Notes: generated by a model from the sequence alone, not told the origin. DNA of 64,000 nt from Trichoplusia ni (GCF_003590095.1 NC_039480.1:12687328-12751327); one strand, 5' to 3'; counted from the stretch's first letter, positions 50,101 to 63,175 are shown. Program-made: numbers and translations.

Positions 50101-53100
50101 ACCACATGAGTGGATACATTTCTTCCTCTTTCATTTCTTGTATAAACAAATTAGTGAGTGGCTTAAGAGGTTTTTGAAATAACTTGATATAATTTTCAAC
50201 TTGGCTACGCATGTTCCGCTTGCTACGATATTAATTATGCACGCTTATGCGGGATTGCAGTGTCAGTCCCTAACACTAGATTTTCCTCGCGAAATAAGAA
50301 TCACTAATAGTGGACCTAAGATTCAGGTGGTTTAATATTAATATTAGTTGGCTTAATTCCATATCCGTGGTTGTTTTGAATTATTATTAAGTCAGATTTC
50401 AATATTTTATCGTAGTTTCTGTTTTGCCAACAAGCTGTATGAGATTTATTTGATTCCAATGACACGTTTCGATAGTTTTTGATAAAAATATAAGTTAAAT
50501 TGTCGTTTAATTCTTAAGAACAAATAATATTATACAATAACTGGAAATATTGCACTGATTCTGGAGCTCTGCAAGACCGAAGTTGGTCTAGTGGTTAGTG
50601 ACCCTGACTGCTATACCGGAGGTCGTGGGTTCGATTCCCGCCCAGGATAAATGTTGTGTGATGAGCATGATCATTTGTTCTGGTGTCTGGGTGTAATTTA
50701 TCTATAATATGTATGTATTTAGAAATATATAAGTAAGTTTATCAGTTGTCTGGTTGCCATAACACAAGCTCTGCTTAGCTTGGGATCAGATAACCGTGTG
50801 TGAGTTGTCCCAGGATTTATTATTATTATTATATTATAAGACAGTTCTCATTATGAAAGCGAAACGGCACATTGTAGCGGGAAAAGTTTTGCTCCCATAA
50901 AGCCAACACTCCTTCTTGCGTAAAAGCTCTCTAGTACGGCGACGGCCTGTCATCCATCCCTTGAAAATAAAACTATGCGGTCGTGCAAGCAAGATGCCGT
51001 GTGTCCGCCTTCTCGCTTCCTCAATCGCAATGGTCTTATTTTAATGTGTTAGAACCTCTGAATGCATAACGCAGCACGGAGCTCTCTAAGCAGGCTCTCG
51101 CCATTGTGTTTCAGCACACTATACTATTTTTGTCTAGGTTCCGCTGTGGCAACAGTCCTACTTGTATTATAGATCATTTATTACCTTATGATGACGTGAC
51201 TACAAGGTGATTCAAACATCTAAAATTATAATTTTAAAATCCGTATCACGTGAAATGCATAATAACATAATTATAATTATTCTTGCCCTGATACGGTATC
51301 TAAACTGACCTTGCCAGTGATAAGCGAAATTGCGATTGATATTTGTCCCAAAACACAGAGGGTCCTTTGACTCTGATTCGTTGTCGACGTTCTTGTGCCA
51401 CTCGCTGGGGCGGGTCCAAAGTCTCGCTGTGGCGTTACGAGCCCATTCGTAAGGATCCAGCGGGGGAAGAGATCTTAAGTTGTGGCTGAATTGTATGCCA
51501 TCAGGGTTACCCATTGGTATTAGATACCTGTGTGAAACTATATTGTTCTAGATTATGAATTGAATGTGGTGGTAACAAGAGTTTAGATTCTTAAATCATC
51601 AGGCCGGTCGATAACGCGGAATCGGCTTCTGAGAGCATTTCATCATATACTAGCTTTTTGAATAGAGTTGAGTATATAATACCCATATTTCATAAAGTTA
51701 AGAAAAGTAAAGTGATCGAGATCGAATGAGGTGAGTGCGGCACGGACATGATCACGAAGTTTACTAAATAACGTATAACCAAAATACGAACCAAATTACG
51801 ATCAAGTTACCTTTCAAGAATACGTTGGTATATATTAACATAGTTCAAAGCACAAGCAAAATTATGAGATTGCATTTAAATTCCCTGACTACCATTAAAA
51901 ACAAAAAGGCCCTTGCTTAAAATACGCTCAAGTGCACATCACAATCTGATCGGAAAGAGTCGCGAGTGTTCCAATATCATTATCGTAGGTACATAACTTT
52001 CTACTGTCTTAATTTATTTATTCACTACATAGCAAGTTCTCTTTTCGTTCTATTTAATAAAACGTCACATACCAGTCATAATCGTTGAAGAATGGCGTTT
52101 GATAGCTGGCATCGTAAAGCAACTTTTCTGATAATTCCAAAATAGCATTTGGTGCTCCCCACGACATTGCATCTAGTGCTGTATTACATCAGATTGGTAT
52201 TATTGTAATATTTTACCACTACCTATTATTGCAACGGATGCTACTAGGAAAGCTACTAGTTATCATTTGCAAATTTGGCTTCCAGTCTAATTAGACCCAG
52301 CTAAGTACCAGTATTTTATATGGAGCGACTGCAAATAAAAAAACCTCAAACTGGCTTAAACTAGTAACCCGGGAAAGAAAGTACCCGTAACTCGTAAGTA
52401 AGGCTGGTTGTCAGTCTTTCAAGCTTCTGACTTTCCGTGACGACTGGCAATGTGAGAGGACAAAAAATATATACTTGGAAAATAGAAAAGCATGAGTGTA
52501 TAGAGCACCTAATACTACGTTTACTAGTCGAATCTTAAAAATAAGAATCGTAAGGTGGCTCGGAATACATCTAATTTAGCTTTGAACCTAGACCAGGCCC
52601 CTAGAAACTTCCACAGTTCGTAAAATGCTAGATTCAATCACTGCGTACCTCCAATGATCAAGATACCAGGCTTCCTACTCTGCCTGTCGCTGCGCAGCTC
52701 AATAGCCAGTATACTACGGTTGCCAGCAGTGAGGGGCGCCAGTTGTACCACGTTCACGACTTCAGGATCGTGGCGACCGTATCGTTCAGCTACGTTCGCA
52801 ACCATTTTATAGTCGGCGTACTGCTTATATTTAATGCCCTCACCGACACTTCTCACAGTCCTTATTTTGGCTCCCGATCTGGAAAACAAGCTTTTTAATA
52901 AGACCGTGTGATAACCGGATTTTTGGTAATTATAATGCCTGCCTATAGATACTGCTGGGTACCGAACTTTTCCCCTAGGGGAATGTTGCATAGTATGAGA
53001 TCACCAGATCCTTATAATCGGTGATATTAGATTCCAATATATGTATAGAATCAAAGACCTCACGATGCTTTTCTTCATTGTTAGTTATAACGTTGCCTGC

Positions 53101-53824
53101 GTCGGAAGCGAACTTGCACCTCATGTATGAAAATAAATGCTTAGAACCGCAAGGCCAACATTTCAGAGTGTTCTGGTGGATTGATACACAAAAACCTCAA
53201 CAATTCACTAAATTGTTTTTGTTTCCTCCAGGTGGGGTGATAACGTTGGCTGGCCGGTTAAGTCGGCTGACGACATACTCATAGTGGATACGTGACACCT
53301 ACTTAGTTTTATCATTTTATCCTTGACGCAGATCGTGTCTGCATCTAGCTTAACGATTATTATAAATATATCGCTTGTATCAAAACAATTAAAAATACCC
53401 TCAAGATAGGCATGTTTTGATTATAATTATTTAAAATATGCGACACTCTTCCGTTCGGTCGCAAAGATTAATTTTGATATCTATAGATTTGAATGTTTTA
53501 AAACTATTAGTAATTTATAGACTTCCGACAAAAGCTATATACTCATACGTGTAAGTCTTAGATTTTTTTAGGTAAAATATAAAGAGTATTTGACCTGAGT
53601 TCTCATTCAACTACAGGAGACCATAGCATGCAACATAGATTTAATTACGAGTAGTTGTGAAACTATGCTGTGACCACACTAACCACTTTTGGCTAGATGA
53701 ATATTAATGACTGAATGTGCACAAATACTTACAGTTCATAATTTCTTGGTGGAAATAAAAGCATGAAGAGTGCACCCAAGAAGTAGGACGTAGCTATTAA
53801 ATACACTTTAATCTGTAAAAGCAT
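47112..53824 (-). CDS. M14 carboxypeptidase-like protein lacking zinc ligands (pseudoenzyme 1)
   Basis: Exons on the minus strand: 53733-53824, 52649-52878, 52073-52172, 51310-51527, 49721-49878, 49045-49164, 47731-47869 and, less certainly, 47112-47170. They sum to 1,116 bp, or 371 residues. An N-terminal hydrophobic segment (about 6-25, VYLIATSYFLGALFMLLF) looks like a signal peptide or anchor. The M14 fold follows, without a propeptide: KYKQYADYKMVANVAERYG, GNPDGIQFS, an R/W stretch, INRNFAYHWQ and ILYPWRYS. The active-site H..E motif (GIHxRE in active enzymes) is replaced by GGDAMSW. The catalytic Glu region reads IDLVFLIKP with no Glu. One His near the third zinc ligand (AIHLHASF) remains. 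Probably a catalytically dead secreted or type II membrane protein, with binding or regulatory roles unknown. Head-to-head with the M14-like gene at 54953. Confidence 0.8.
48192..48371 (+). repeat. 36-bp minisatellite, five perfect units
   Basis: Unit CAAGCCAAATGCTTAGGTAC followed by TTGTTACTGGTACTAG, five exact head-to-tail copies. It lies in an intron of the M14-like gene on the opposite strand. The unit is 12 codons long, so a repetitive open frame appears by chance. Confidence 0.98.
50579..50832 (+). repeat. tRNA-derived SINE (family C, common in moths)
   Basis: Head TTGGTCTAGTGGTTAGTGAC (A-box) and GGTTCGATTCCCGCCC (B-box) of tRNA type. A body with ATGTTGTGTGATGAGCATGA and TTATCAGTTGTCTGGTTGCC follows, ending in a (TTA)n-type tail at about 50817-50832. 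Matches the layout of SINEs known from noctuid moths. Located in an intron of the M14-like gene. The T-rich (ATT)n tail and body exclude a plain tRNA gene. Confidence 0.88.
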
Positions 53825-54952
53825 ATTTGAAGATAGAAAATTATAATAAAACAAAATTTCCTCAAGTATTAAATTCTGACAGCAAGTAAAGATTTTTTAA
53901 TGGCAAATGTAAGCAAAGCTTTTGATCTCGTTTTGAAAAGGAGTTCTGTCACTTTTATCGACTAGGACAATGCATAAGTTTTAATCAAGAAGGTATTATT
54001 ACATTTACCGGCCAAGTGCGAGTTGGACTTGTGATACCGAGTATAGCAGGTTTGATTTTATTCTTTGTTCTTCTTCTACGGTTCCGTACAAACAGGATAT
54101 CGTAGGATATAAGTAAACAAAGCAGTTAGTTGACAAATATATTTGGGTGTGTGTGAGTTTTAGAATTTGTTGGAAGATATCTTTTCAACATGCAACATGT
54201 ATCTTTTCAACATATTTATCTTCATATTCAAGCCTATAATAGAGTGCTAAGAGTTAAATCTATCAAACCGACATGAGATAGTGTCATTCATATTAAATTT
54301 CATAGGTAGTAAGTAAGTAATTGCTCTAGAAAGTCTAGAGGATTGATAGATTAAAAATGTGAAGGTACTAACAAATGATAAAAGTGAATTGGACGTTAAG
54401 CCCATTGATGGCTCGAGCTCGCACCTTCTTCCGAGAATCACCAGGTGGTCATAGACCATAAGACTAAAACTTGAGGAGCATATTGTGTTAACAATGCGGC
54501 AAAACACAGAAAAAGCTGTGCGATCGTACTAACAAATGTACAAGTTATATAATTAAATACACTTCCTTCGAATCATATCGAGAGATGTAATGCCTCCAAA
54601 GAGGTCTGGGTGTACCAATCAGAAATACCATGGAACCATAGATTAATAGACGAACTTTTCTTCATTTGATGTATATTAGAATGAATATCATCATAAAAAA
54701 AGATGGTTAATATATAAAAATCACGAAAGGAATTAGTTTGAGGGACAAATAAGAGGAGATAACGGTTCTAAGCATAAATTAGGATTTGTTAGTTTCTTAA
54801 AGCTTTTTTTAAAAAAGGTCTCTGATTAATGTATTACAAAGGATGTAGATCTGGCCACTCATGTTCTACATTTTATGATAAATTAAATTACTCATGAATT
54901 AAATGTCAAAGTAAGGCATCATGCTATGTCAAAATATGAAGATTTTGTTATC
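53825..54952. promoter_or_regulatory. divergent promoter region between the two M14-like genes
   Basis: 1.13 kb between two start codons that face away from each other; both promoters should lie here. A repeat-like piece at about 54010-54100 (CGGCCAAGTGCGAGTTGGAC then GGTTCCGTACAAACAGG) resembles a common lepidopteran dispersed element. No coding signal was seen. Confidence 0.5.
54008..54100. repeat. dispersed repeat fragment
   Basis: CGGCCAAGTGCGAGTTGGAC and GGTTCCGTACAAACAGG are the edges of a fragment I recognise as a widespread lepidopteran repeat. A short related piece (GAGGGTTCCATGCAAACAG, about 56923-56941) sits in an intron of the next gene. Confidence 0.45.
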
Positions 54953-57900
54953 ATGAAAACTTATGTATTTTTGATAATATTAGGTTTTATACAATTAGTT
55001 TTCTGCAACCACGGCCTCAACATTACTGATTATGACCAATACTCTGTTTGTCCCATTAAATGTAAGTACCTCTAGTCTGACAGCTGTAGTATATCACTTG
55101 CAGTGCTTGTATTACAAATACTAGTTTCCATAAAATTAATTTTAATTGTGCCAGTGTTTCGTCGGAAAAGGGCATACACAGAATACACGCGATGGCGAGC
55201 CAATCAAGAAACAACAAACGAGTTCCTAGTGAAGGTTTTAGATGAAGAATTGACAACATCGCAACCACATCAAATTATTGCTGTGAACATTCTGCCTGTG
55301 ACTAAAGGAGGCGAGAAGATTATCATAGGAGGAGCAAAGGTTCCGCCGCCCACGACCGCGCCGACGACGACCGAGGCGCTGAAAGATTACACGCGATTTA
55401 TACCACCGACCACACTATCCATGACGCGCAGTGAAGGAGAAGTGCTTGGCTCAATACCATACCCTACTGTATTAAATGCTATTATGCCTCCCATGCATCC
55501 AAAAGGTAAGACAACTTTTGCAATTTATTTAATTTGATAATATTTAAAAACATGCAGCTATAAGGGGAACCGTGCTACCACTAAATTGACGCAAACAAAG
55601 CTGCCGGAAAAAACTGTAACATCATATTTGGTTTGCTTGTATGCAAGAAATAATATTTATTTGTTATTGTTCGTTATAGGTAGCTACGCTAGCAAGAACG
55701 CTCAACGCGATGACAGTCCTCCTGCCAGTCCTCAGTTTCTAGCACGCACCCCGATGTTGATGGCTCGTCAGTATGCACCTATAGCTCCTGTTGCATTTAC
55801 TCGACGCTCAACTATCGCTCCATTAACTCCACCTCCCATTAAATTATACGTGAGTACCTTTCACAGCATACGTTATAAATATTTGACGTTGCATTAATGA
55901 TTCTTTCTTCTAGGATCCTGAGTCATTACCGCCCACGTTAACGCCGACTAGGACGCGGCCAATATCAGATGTAACGCTACCATCCAGAACCACAACTGAG
56001 TTTGATGAGTTCCACAAATATCCTGCATTTGAGGAAGACGCACCGGACCAAGACTTCACCCGAACTACTTATTTACATCCGGAAAGAACAACAACTCCAA
56101 TTGCGGTTGAATATACCTATAGTAGTGAACCCGAAATTGAATCAACTACCGAAAAAAAAGTATATGATGATAGTAGGAGAAGAGAGGAAGAAATAAAGAA
56201 AGTTGCTGAGAAAGATTCCGAATCATCTTACAATATGATGTTTTATAATGACGACGATAACGAAATCAGTTCCAAAAAAGATGATCAAGATGCAAATGAC
56301 GTATATTATGACAAAAAGGGCAGTAAAGAAGATAAAGACGAGAAAGAATTCCCGGATCTGAAAGAAAATGACATCGAATACTCTGACAGTAAAAACGGAA
56401 GTATAATAAAAGATTTACACATTTACCCTGACGATTACATTTCGGACAACGGCACTACAAGGACTACTGCGAAAGGAGTTATTGGTATTCCCGCGTCAGA
56501 AATAGCAACTGTAAAGTCTATCAAAGACCGAATGAGAGATAAACGTCGCCCATTTTGCAGTCTGCTTAAACTTAGACAACTTAATTTTAACTCACCACGG
56601 ACTTTACCTGAGGTATTTTTTTAATTTCTCAATTATACATTTTATTGACAAATTACCTTGTAATTTCTTAATATTATTCCATGTATAGATAGTACATCAG
56701 ATGAAACAGTGGGCAGAAGACAGTCCTGTAGCTAAATGGGTGGATGTAACGGATGGCAATTTCACCACCATGGAAAATCCAATCTACATGATGATAGTAG
56801 ATGATCCAAGCAGTAATCAAATTGTTTCTGCTAAACAAACTGTGATGATAGTGGCTGGTAAGTCATACAGATTTACTGTTCAAACTTATTTATTAAAATA
56901 CTAACTGAGCTCGCGATACTGAGGGTTCCATGCAAACAGTGAAATCTCGATTTTTATATTGTTCGCTTTATGACAGACAGAAAAAAAGCGGCGCCTTTGT
57001 AATTTGGTTTCGTTTATTACATAGGTTTGGTACAGTCTTGACTGTGTCACAAAGGGCAAGCTCTTCTAACATCAACATTTACAGGTATACAAGGGAGGGA
57101 TCATCACGCAGTTGCTGCCGCTATGTATGTTCTTTATCAGCTAATAGAACGAAGTGAAGCTCATGCCGATCTACTCACTAAATACCGCTTCTGGGTGATT
57201 CCAGTGTTCAATCCCGATGGATATGACTATTCTATGACATTTCCTCATGTAAGTACTTGAATAATCTTGATTTAGATTTTTTTATTTTTGTTTAATCACT
57301 AAATTTTTATTGTAATTAGCGACGCGAATGGACGAAAAATTTGCGGCAATTATGGGACACATGTAAAGGTCGAGAATCCTGCAAATCCTGTGAATCTCAT
57401 GGCTTAAGATGTACGATACAGCCGTGCTATGGTGTTAATCTTGACAGAAACTTTGAATATCAGTGGATCCCCGGTAAGAAACAATTTTTAAGACTATAAT
57501 ATAAAACATGCATGTCTTGTAATTATTTTTTATCGGATTTTTTGTCTTTTCCAAGAAATAAAGGGATGCAAGCAGACAGCTATTTTACAGTAGGTAGTAG
57601 ACTCATCCGGGTTTTTTTTATTATGTGTTCAGATTTTTTACATCAAATTACACATGCCTGTGATCTATAACAAGTCTAATCCACAGCGGAGGAGCTGCGC
57701 GCGGAACACCCTTGCGGCAACTTGTACGCGGGCGTGCGTCAGCTCAGCGAGGCTGAGACGCGAGCGGTCACACACTACCTACATGAACAGCGGACGCCGC
57801 TTTTCACATTCATCGCTTTTAAAGAAGGCGATGTCTTGGTAAGCTGTTTCATTCACCTATGCAATGTATAAAAGCAATAATAACAAATTTGATTCCTCTA

Positions 57901-59206
57901 TCTAATTCCTAGACTATCAGAATAGTGTATTTATTTCACAGAATTATGATGAACTTTCCTTTTTCTTTGATGAAAAAATATTTTTATTTTATTTTCAGGG
58001 CGTTTTATATCCATATTCGCATACAAGAAAGAAACGGTCTTTTGATCACATTTATGTAAGTATTGTCGAAATTTTCATTTTCATAATTCCACAGCAGTTT
58101 ACCTAAATTTCATTCTACATATATTATGGAATTACAGTAAATTATATCTTTGCAGAGACAAAGGGCGGGGAACGCGGCGTCAGCAGCGTACAGCATCAGC
58201 AATCGCCCCTACGTCGCCGGACAGACATCAGAATTCTTGCGTGAGGTTCATTCATATAAAAGAGTCCGTAATACCTAAAAATGTTTCTGCTATTGTTTTC
58301 CAGATGATCTTTGATTTAGGTAGTTACTCGCCGGTCTTCTGATTTTTGTATCTTGCTGTTTAATTTAGGTATTAACGCAAATCCTATTTTGAAACTAGAA
58401 CTTTTGCCGTTTTGGAACCAGAAGTAACATCAATCTTAAATTGCGTTGGCTTATAACAAAAATAATACCTACTGGGTTTCGATAAAATAGGTACTAATGA
58501 ACATTAGTGTTGCAGCGCTATACGCTGGCGGGATAGAAGATTGGGTGGATGGTCACCTGGGCATCGACAACACATACACGATCATGATGTTTCGACCCAC
58601 GGACTCCTACAACTCTAAACTTATAACAGAGGTGAGACGAAAATAAAACTATACTTTACATTGAGGTAAGTAATTAGCCATTAGAACACACACGTGCCAA
58701 AGTACAAGAGTCTACGCGATTTGCAATCTGTATCAAATATTTCACTAACTCATTAATCATAATATATAATCTTATTGCAAAGTGATATTTGACAACAAGG
58801 TTATCAATACAATCAAGATTTACATATCGGCACCTGTAGACATTAATTGCCATCGGCTAGGTTTATCGGATTATGCCAGCGAGTTAATTTTTTAGGACTC
58901 CGTACCCATAGTGTAAAAAGGAAATAACAGTATATAATAAGAATAGAAATCGAAGCTAAGCTACGGATCGATGCCCATTTTTTAGCTTAACTACGCGACT
59001 CGCAGCTCACTGGTTTTTATACCCTGGTGTTGTATTTACAGCGCGTCGTGCACGAAGCATACGCGGCCATGGACACGCTACTCCTTCAGAGTCTGGAGCC
59101 CCTCGGGCCGCCGGCGGTCACCCTGACCAGAACTGGGAACAACTCTAACAAGCTCTCAAGTTGTGTTACGACTATAATTTGTGTGGTTCTACTATTTAAT
59201 AGTTAA
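54953..59206 (+). CDS. M14 carboxypeptidase-like pseudoenzyme with long acidic N-terminal region (pseudoenzyme 2)
   Basis: Twelve exons: 54953-55061, 55155-55505, 55680-55849, 55914-56612, 56689-56857, 57085-57248, 57320-57473, 57687-57838, 57999-58055, 58156-58240, 58516-58631 and 59042-59206. They sum to 2,391 bp, or 796 residues. Start MKTYVFLIILGFIQLVFC is a clear signal peptide. Residues about 37-230 are low in order, with Pro/Thr runs (PPPTTAPTTTEA); 265-400 are acidic and Lys/Asp/Glu-rich. The M14 domain covers about 444-790: NPDGYDYS, REWTKN, GVNLDRNFEYQW, GVLYPYSHT, PLYAGGIEDW. Active-site residues are changed: GIQGRD for GIHxRE, LDRNF for LNRNF, FIAFKEGD in place of the His zinc-ligand segment, and TYTIMMFRP lacking the catalytic Glu. 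The last 20 residues are hydrophobic after NNSNKLSS, resembling a GPI-anchor signal. Probably an extracellular non-catalytic protein. Confidence 0.87.
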
Positions 59207-60297
59207 ACCTAATGTATTTGGTGGTATTAGCAGTAACGTATATTTTATGTTTAGAATGTTTGTAGCTAATATCAGAAGACGTGTTCTTCTGTGATATAAC
59301 TAGAATACGTTGTTTTTGACGGTTCTAAAGAGGACGACCAGTTATATGGTTTGACGTTCAATTCTCGGTCACATTTGGTATGTTTGCCATATCAGTCTGC
59401 CATCGATGCTTTCGCATAGCTCCTGAAACTCATGTAATGTTGACAAAACTTTCGACGCATCTTTAAGCTAACTTTATCAGTGTGCACGAGTTAGTTATGA
59501 ATGGTTTGAATAATTATGTATTTCCGTTTTGTATAACCCGCTTATGTACATTAACTTTTATTCAAATAAATGAGTTTTCTTTGAAACCTATAAGAAATTT
59601 TATTTGCTTTATCAAGCTTTTATTGGTAATTTAAAAGGCAATTTTGCAGAAAAGCAATAACCAAAAATCGGAAACACCATCATAATGGTAGCTTAGAACT
59701 ATTTTTCTTTGTCAAATTCTGTAATTATGTGGTGAGCAATAAATAATTTTCTAATCTATTCTATTCGAAATAATTGTAACCTGTGTTAATATATATGTAC
59801 TTCATTAAATGCAAAATAACTTCCTATATTATAGGTAATAGTTATTACATCTTGTTTACTAAGTATATACTTAAAGAAAATAAGAATGAAATGCGAAAGT
59901 ACGACTATGAGGCATGAGTATATACAAAATATTGTGTAATATTAAAAAAAGATTAAAAGCTTATTGCAGAGCATAAATTAATAAATTTTATGGCATCTAT
60001 CAGATATACTCAGGTATTTTATGGGCTGATGGTTATTATTATACATACGATTTATGATATCTTCGCTTAGAAGATTATTTGTCTGAGCGCAGAATTATAG
60101 ACAATGATTAAAGTCGTAGACATCGATTGTGCTAGTGCTAGTATTTACTAGTATTAGATAGTATAGACCAGATAAACATACACGATAAATAGGTACATAT
60201 TTGTTCTAACTAGAATATATTTAATTTTTATAATAACTATCGTCAGGCTGATTCATTATGAGCATCTCGAGTCGAACTTGACCGTCTCACCGCGTCA

Positions 60298-60387
60298 GCT
60301 CATGATTAAGGACTCCGGTTGGGTCCGAAACTAGTCGGGCACCCCCGATAAATGCGCGTGAGTAAACTGTTACATCATTTAATAAAG
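60298..60387 (+). repeat. dispersed repeat family B, copy 2
   Basis: Same family as 45381-45476. Core CCGAAACTAGTCGGGCACCC, downstream GCGCGTGAGTAAAC, and a T/A-rich end. Confidence 0.7.
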
Positions 60388-61261
60388 AATATATTTAAGC
60401 CCATATTAAAATTTGCAGACATTTGTTTCGGTTGTGGTTTCAAATATTGAGAAAGTACTTACCTAGGAATAATGATATACATAAGAGAGAGACAGCGCTT
60501 TACACGATACAATGCGCTATCACCCTTCCACAACTGCAATAGCATTTTAAGACGTTGCGGCTCTGATACATAACAACAAAATGAAACTATGATGTTGAAT
60601 ATTACTGAACTGAATTTTAGTATCATAAAGGTTTGCGATTGTTTACATCAAGGTTTCCTGCCCTTTTTCTGTGTATACTATTAAAGTCCTTGATGAAAAC
60701 AATTAAAATACTGTATCACAGAACGTTTGATGTGTTAAATTTTTTCTTGTTAGGTGCTATTCACTTCATAAGTGCAGTTAGTATTTGCTTTGCTCACGCA
60801 TGCTCTGCGTGATTTTGATTGATACTGTCTTCACCTCTCAGACTAAAAGTATAGTCTTCGACTCTATTTGGCAGGCGGCCCTTACACAGACTTGGGAAAT
60901 TTACAAGGCATATTATCTTGCAGACATATCGGCAGTGGTGCACCGGAAACAACCGGTAATATTTTATTTACCTAGCCCAAATCCGTCATTATAATTATCT
61001 TTTTTTAAGAATTGTGATATTATTTTACGAGTTTTATCGTAATTTATAAAATGAAGTAATAACGATATCTATTACAAATACTGCAGTGTGTTTTTCATAA
61101 CATGGTAATCTGAATATGATTACAAGTCTGCTGACTGCTTTCGGGCCACGAGAAAATTTCGTGATCGATTCGTGTTTGTTGTTTTCTTTTTGCGAAAAAA
61201 ATATGACTAAAGTAATAGCTCGTGGCTAAGCTACAACAACACAAGATGATCGATCACAGGT

Positions 61262-61432
61262 TAAGCTGCGCTTGATACAGTCGAACCGTAGTTGAGTGAC
61301 CATCTATGTATCTATCATCTATTTATCCTTTTACCCAGTCATCAGAGTTGTTGGCTTGAGCAGATATGAAATGCAGCCGCTCTGGAAGCCGAGCCCAACA
61401 AAGTTGGGAAAAGGCTAGGATAATGATGATTA
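61262..61432 (+). mobile_element. LINE 3' tail fragment
   Basis: Contains AGCCGAGCCCAACAAAGTTG followed by GGGAAAAGGCTAGGATAATG and a GATGAT-type end. These are typical last codons and tail of a lepidopteran RTE-like LINE, with the stop inside AAGGCTAG. 5' truncated. Confidence 0.55.
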
Positions 61433-62476
61433 TCACGCAGATACTAATTTGAAAAATAAATAGTCTGGTGCATAGATATATAGAAATAGAACAATGTGTT
61501 TTCGATTACAGTTAGTTGTATTAGCATACTTATCTTTCTCGCGTGTATAAACATTTACCTAACAGAACTTGACTATGTTGTGCTATTGTACTTGAATTTG
61601 CGTACTGTTAGGTAATACTATCTGGAGAATGATTTTTTCATTCAACTCTATAATTTATGAAGTACTTTAGTACTCTTAAATTGCGATTAGCCGATTCCTT
61701 TTTACTGAGACTTGACACAGATTCTGAAAAGTTTTTTTTTTTAAAGTATTTTCTGGTTTATATGAAAAATAATCTCTAGGAATTGGCAAGTTTTAATGAA
61801 AGTAATTTTTCTGACAATCTGGTTTCTTTAATAAAATGTTTAACTACTGTTCATAGGACTGGTTTACAATATTTCCAATGTCTTCAGAATATTGCAGGGT
61901 TGTGTGAATGCACTCAGATATTAAACAGATAACATATTTCTTGTCATGACTACTTGATAAGGGTTCGATAGAGTTAAACTTGCATCATGCTTTAGACTTT
62001 GACCAACTGATTTCGAACAACCATTTTGCATTAAGCTCTGAAATAAGTTTATTTTGCCATTTCAGATCAATAAAAAAAAATTAAGGTATTGTATAGATAA
62101 GATATGTATCAAAAATATATTATCGAAATTACATAAAAAACAATTAATAATAAGTCCGGTTTAATTTTGTAAATGATTCACTGCTTATCATCTTGTTTTA
62201 ATCCATAGAAATAGTAATTGACAGTCATTGTATTTAAATCATTTATTTAAATAGTCATTGTATCTAAGTGAAGGATAAAATAACGCACTCACTTTTAAAC
62301 GCTTGCATCAAAAAAATGAGATAAAAAGTATATTCAAGCTATAAGGTTTTTGAGGACGTAATAATTTAACATTTGGGCTCTAATTAGAGACCTACCTATT
62401 TACTCGTATTTAAGCGTAGACCAATTTTTACTTAGGCTACCTTTTACCCAGGGTCGGATTCCAGTCTGAAAACTAG

Positions 62477-63175
62477 CCACACAACTCATTTTAATGGGTA
62501 ACACAGTGTGCCATAGTAAGGCTGCCTTGTCGGTTATCTTAGCGTGTTTTTTAAAGAAGTATTCCGTAAATCTCACGAAAAACTAAACAGCATTTGGTCC
62601 CGATGGACATACGTTGACCTCATTAAATCAAACAATTTTCCTTAAAATAACCCTTACTAGGTAAGGGTAGTGTGTTTCCCTTCTTTGCTACTATCTATTG
62701 GTTATGTCACTCTCTCTTGTGCCAACAGTTACACTGCAATGTAATGCTCCAAATAAATCTGGGTTAATTGATTAAATTCTGTGTTATTTTCGCCCGATTC
62801 TATCACGAACAACGCGCCCATACGCCGACATCGAGTGCGTCGGCGCCGACCCACGCATGAGCTCTTCCGCCCTAACTAGGATTCTGGGCGACGGCACGGG
62901 GGTGTCTGTCGTCCGAGTATAGGACTCACGGTGGGGAATCACATTTGGCGCTCTGATGTGGTTCCAATATGAGGCGATTTACACGTCGGCCTCCACACAT
63001 CACGAGAAAGTGACCCGCTGGCCCCCACTACTGGCCGGTGTTCAGGTTTAGTGAATAAGAGTCTGACACTATCCGTTCCCTCCCCCGAGGGAGAGGATGT
63101 CCAAGAGGCTGCCGCCACCTTACCAAAAAAATATAAAAGATATTACTGTGTTACCCATCAAAATGAGCTTTGTGG
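62477..63175. mobile_element. repeat block bounded by 31-bp inverted repeats
   Basis: The arms at 62477-62507 and 63145-63175 match in 28 of 31 positions when one is reversed; the shared core is ATGGGTAACACAGT. Inside, about 62780-63125 is GC-rich and repeat-like (CCCTCCCCCGAGGGAGAGGA, ACTATCCGTTCC), resembling part of a lepidopteran non-LTR element. No intact frame. Either a composite TIR element or two opposing copies of one repeat end. Confidence 0.6.

Noticed and set aside
50579..50660. tRNA gene on the plus strand
   Set aside because: The head is fused to a long tRNA-unrelated body with a TTA tail, which is a SINE.
60785..60994. Possible exon with hydrophobic start
   Set aside because: It has plausible AG and GT borders but no recognised domain and no partner exon in the window.
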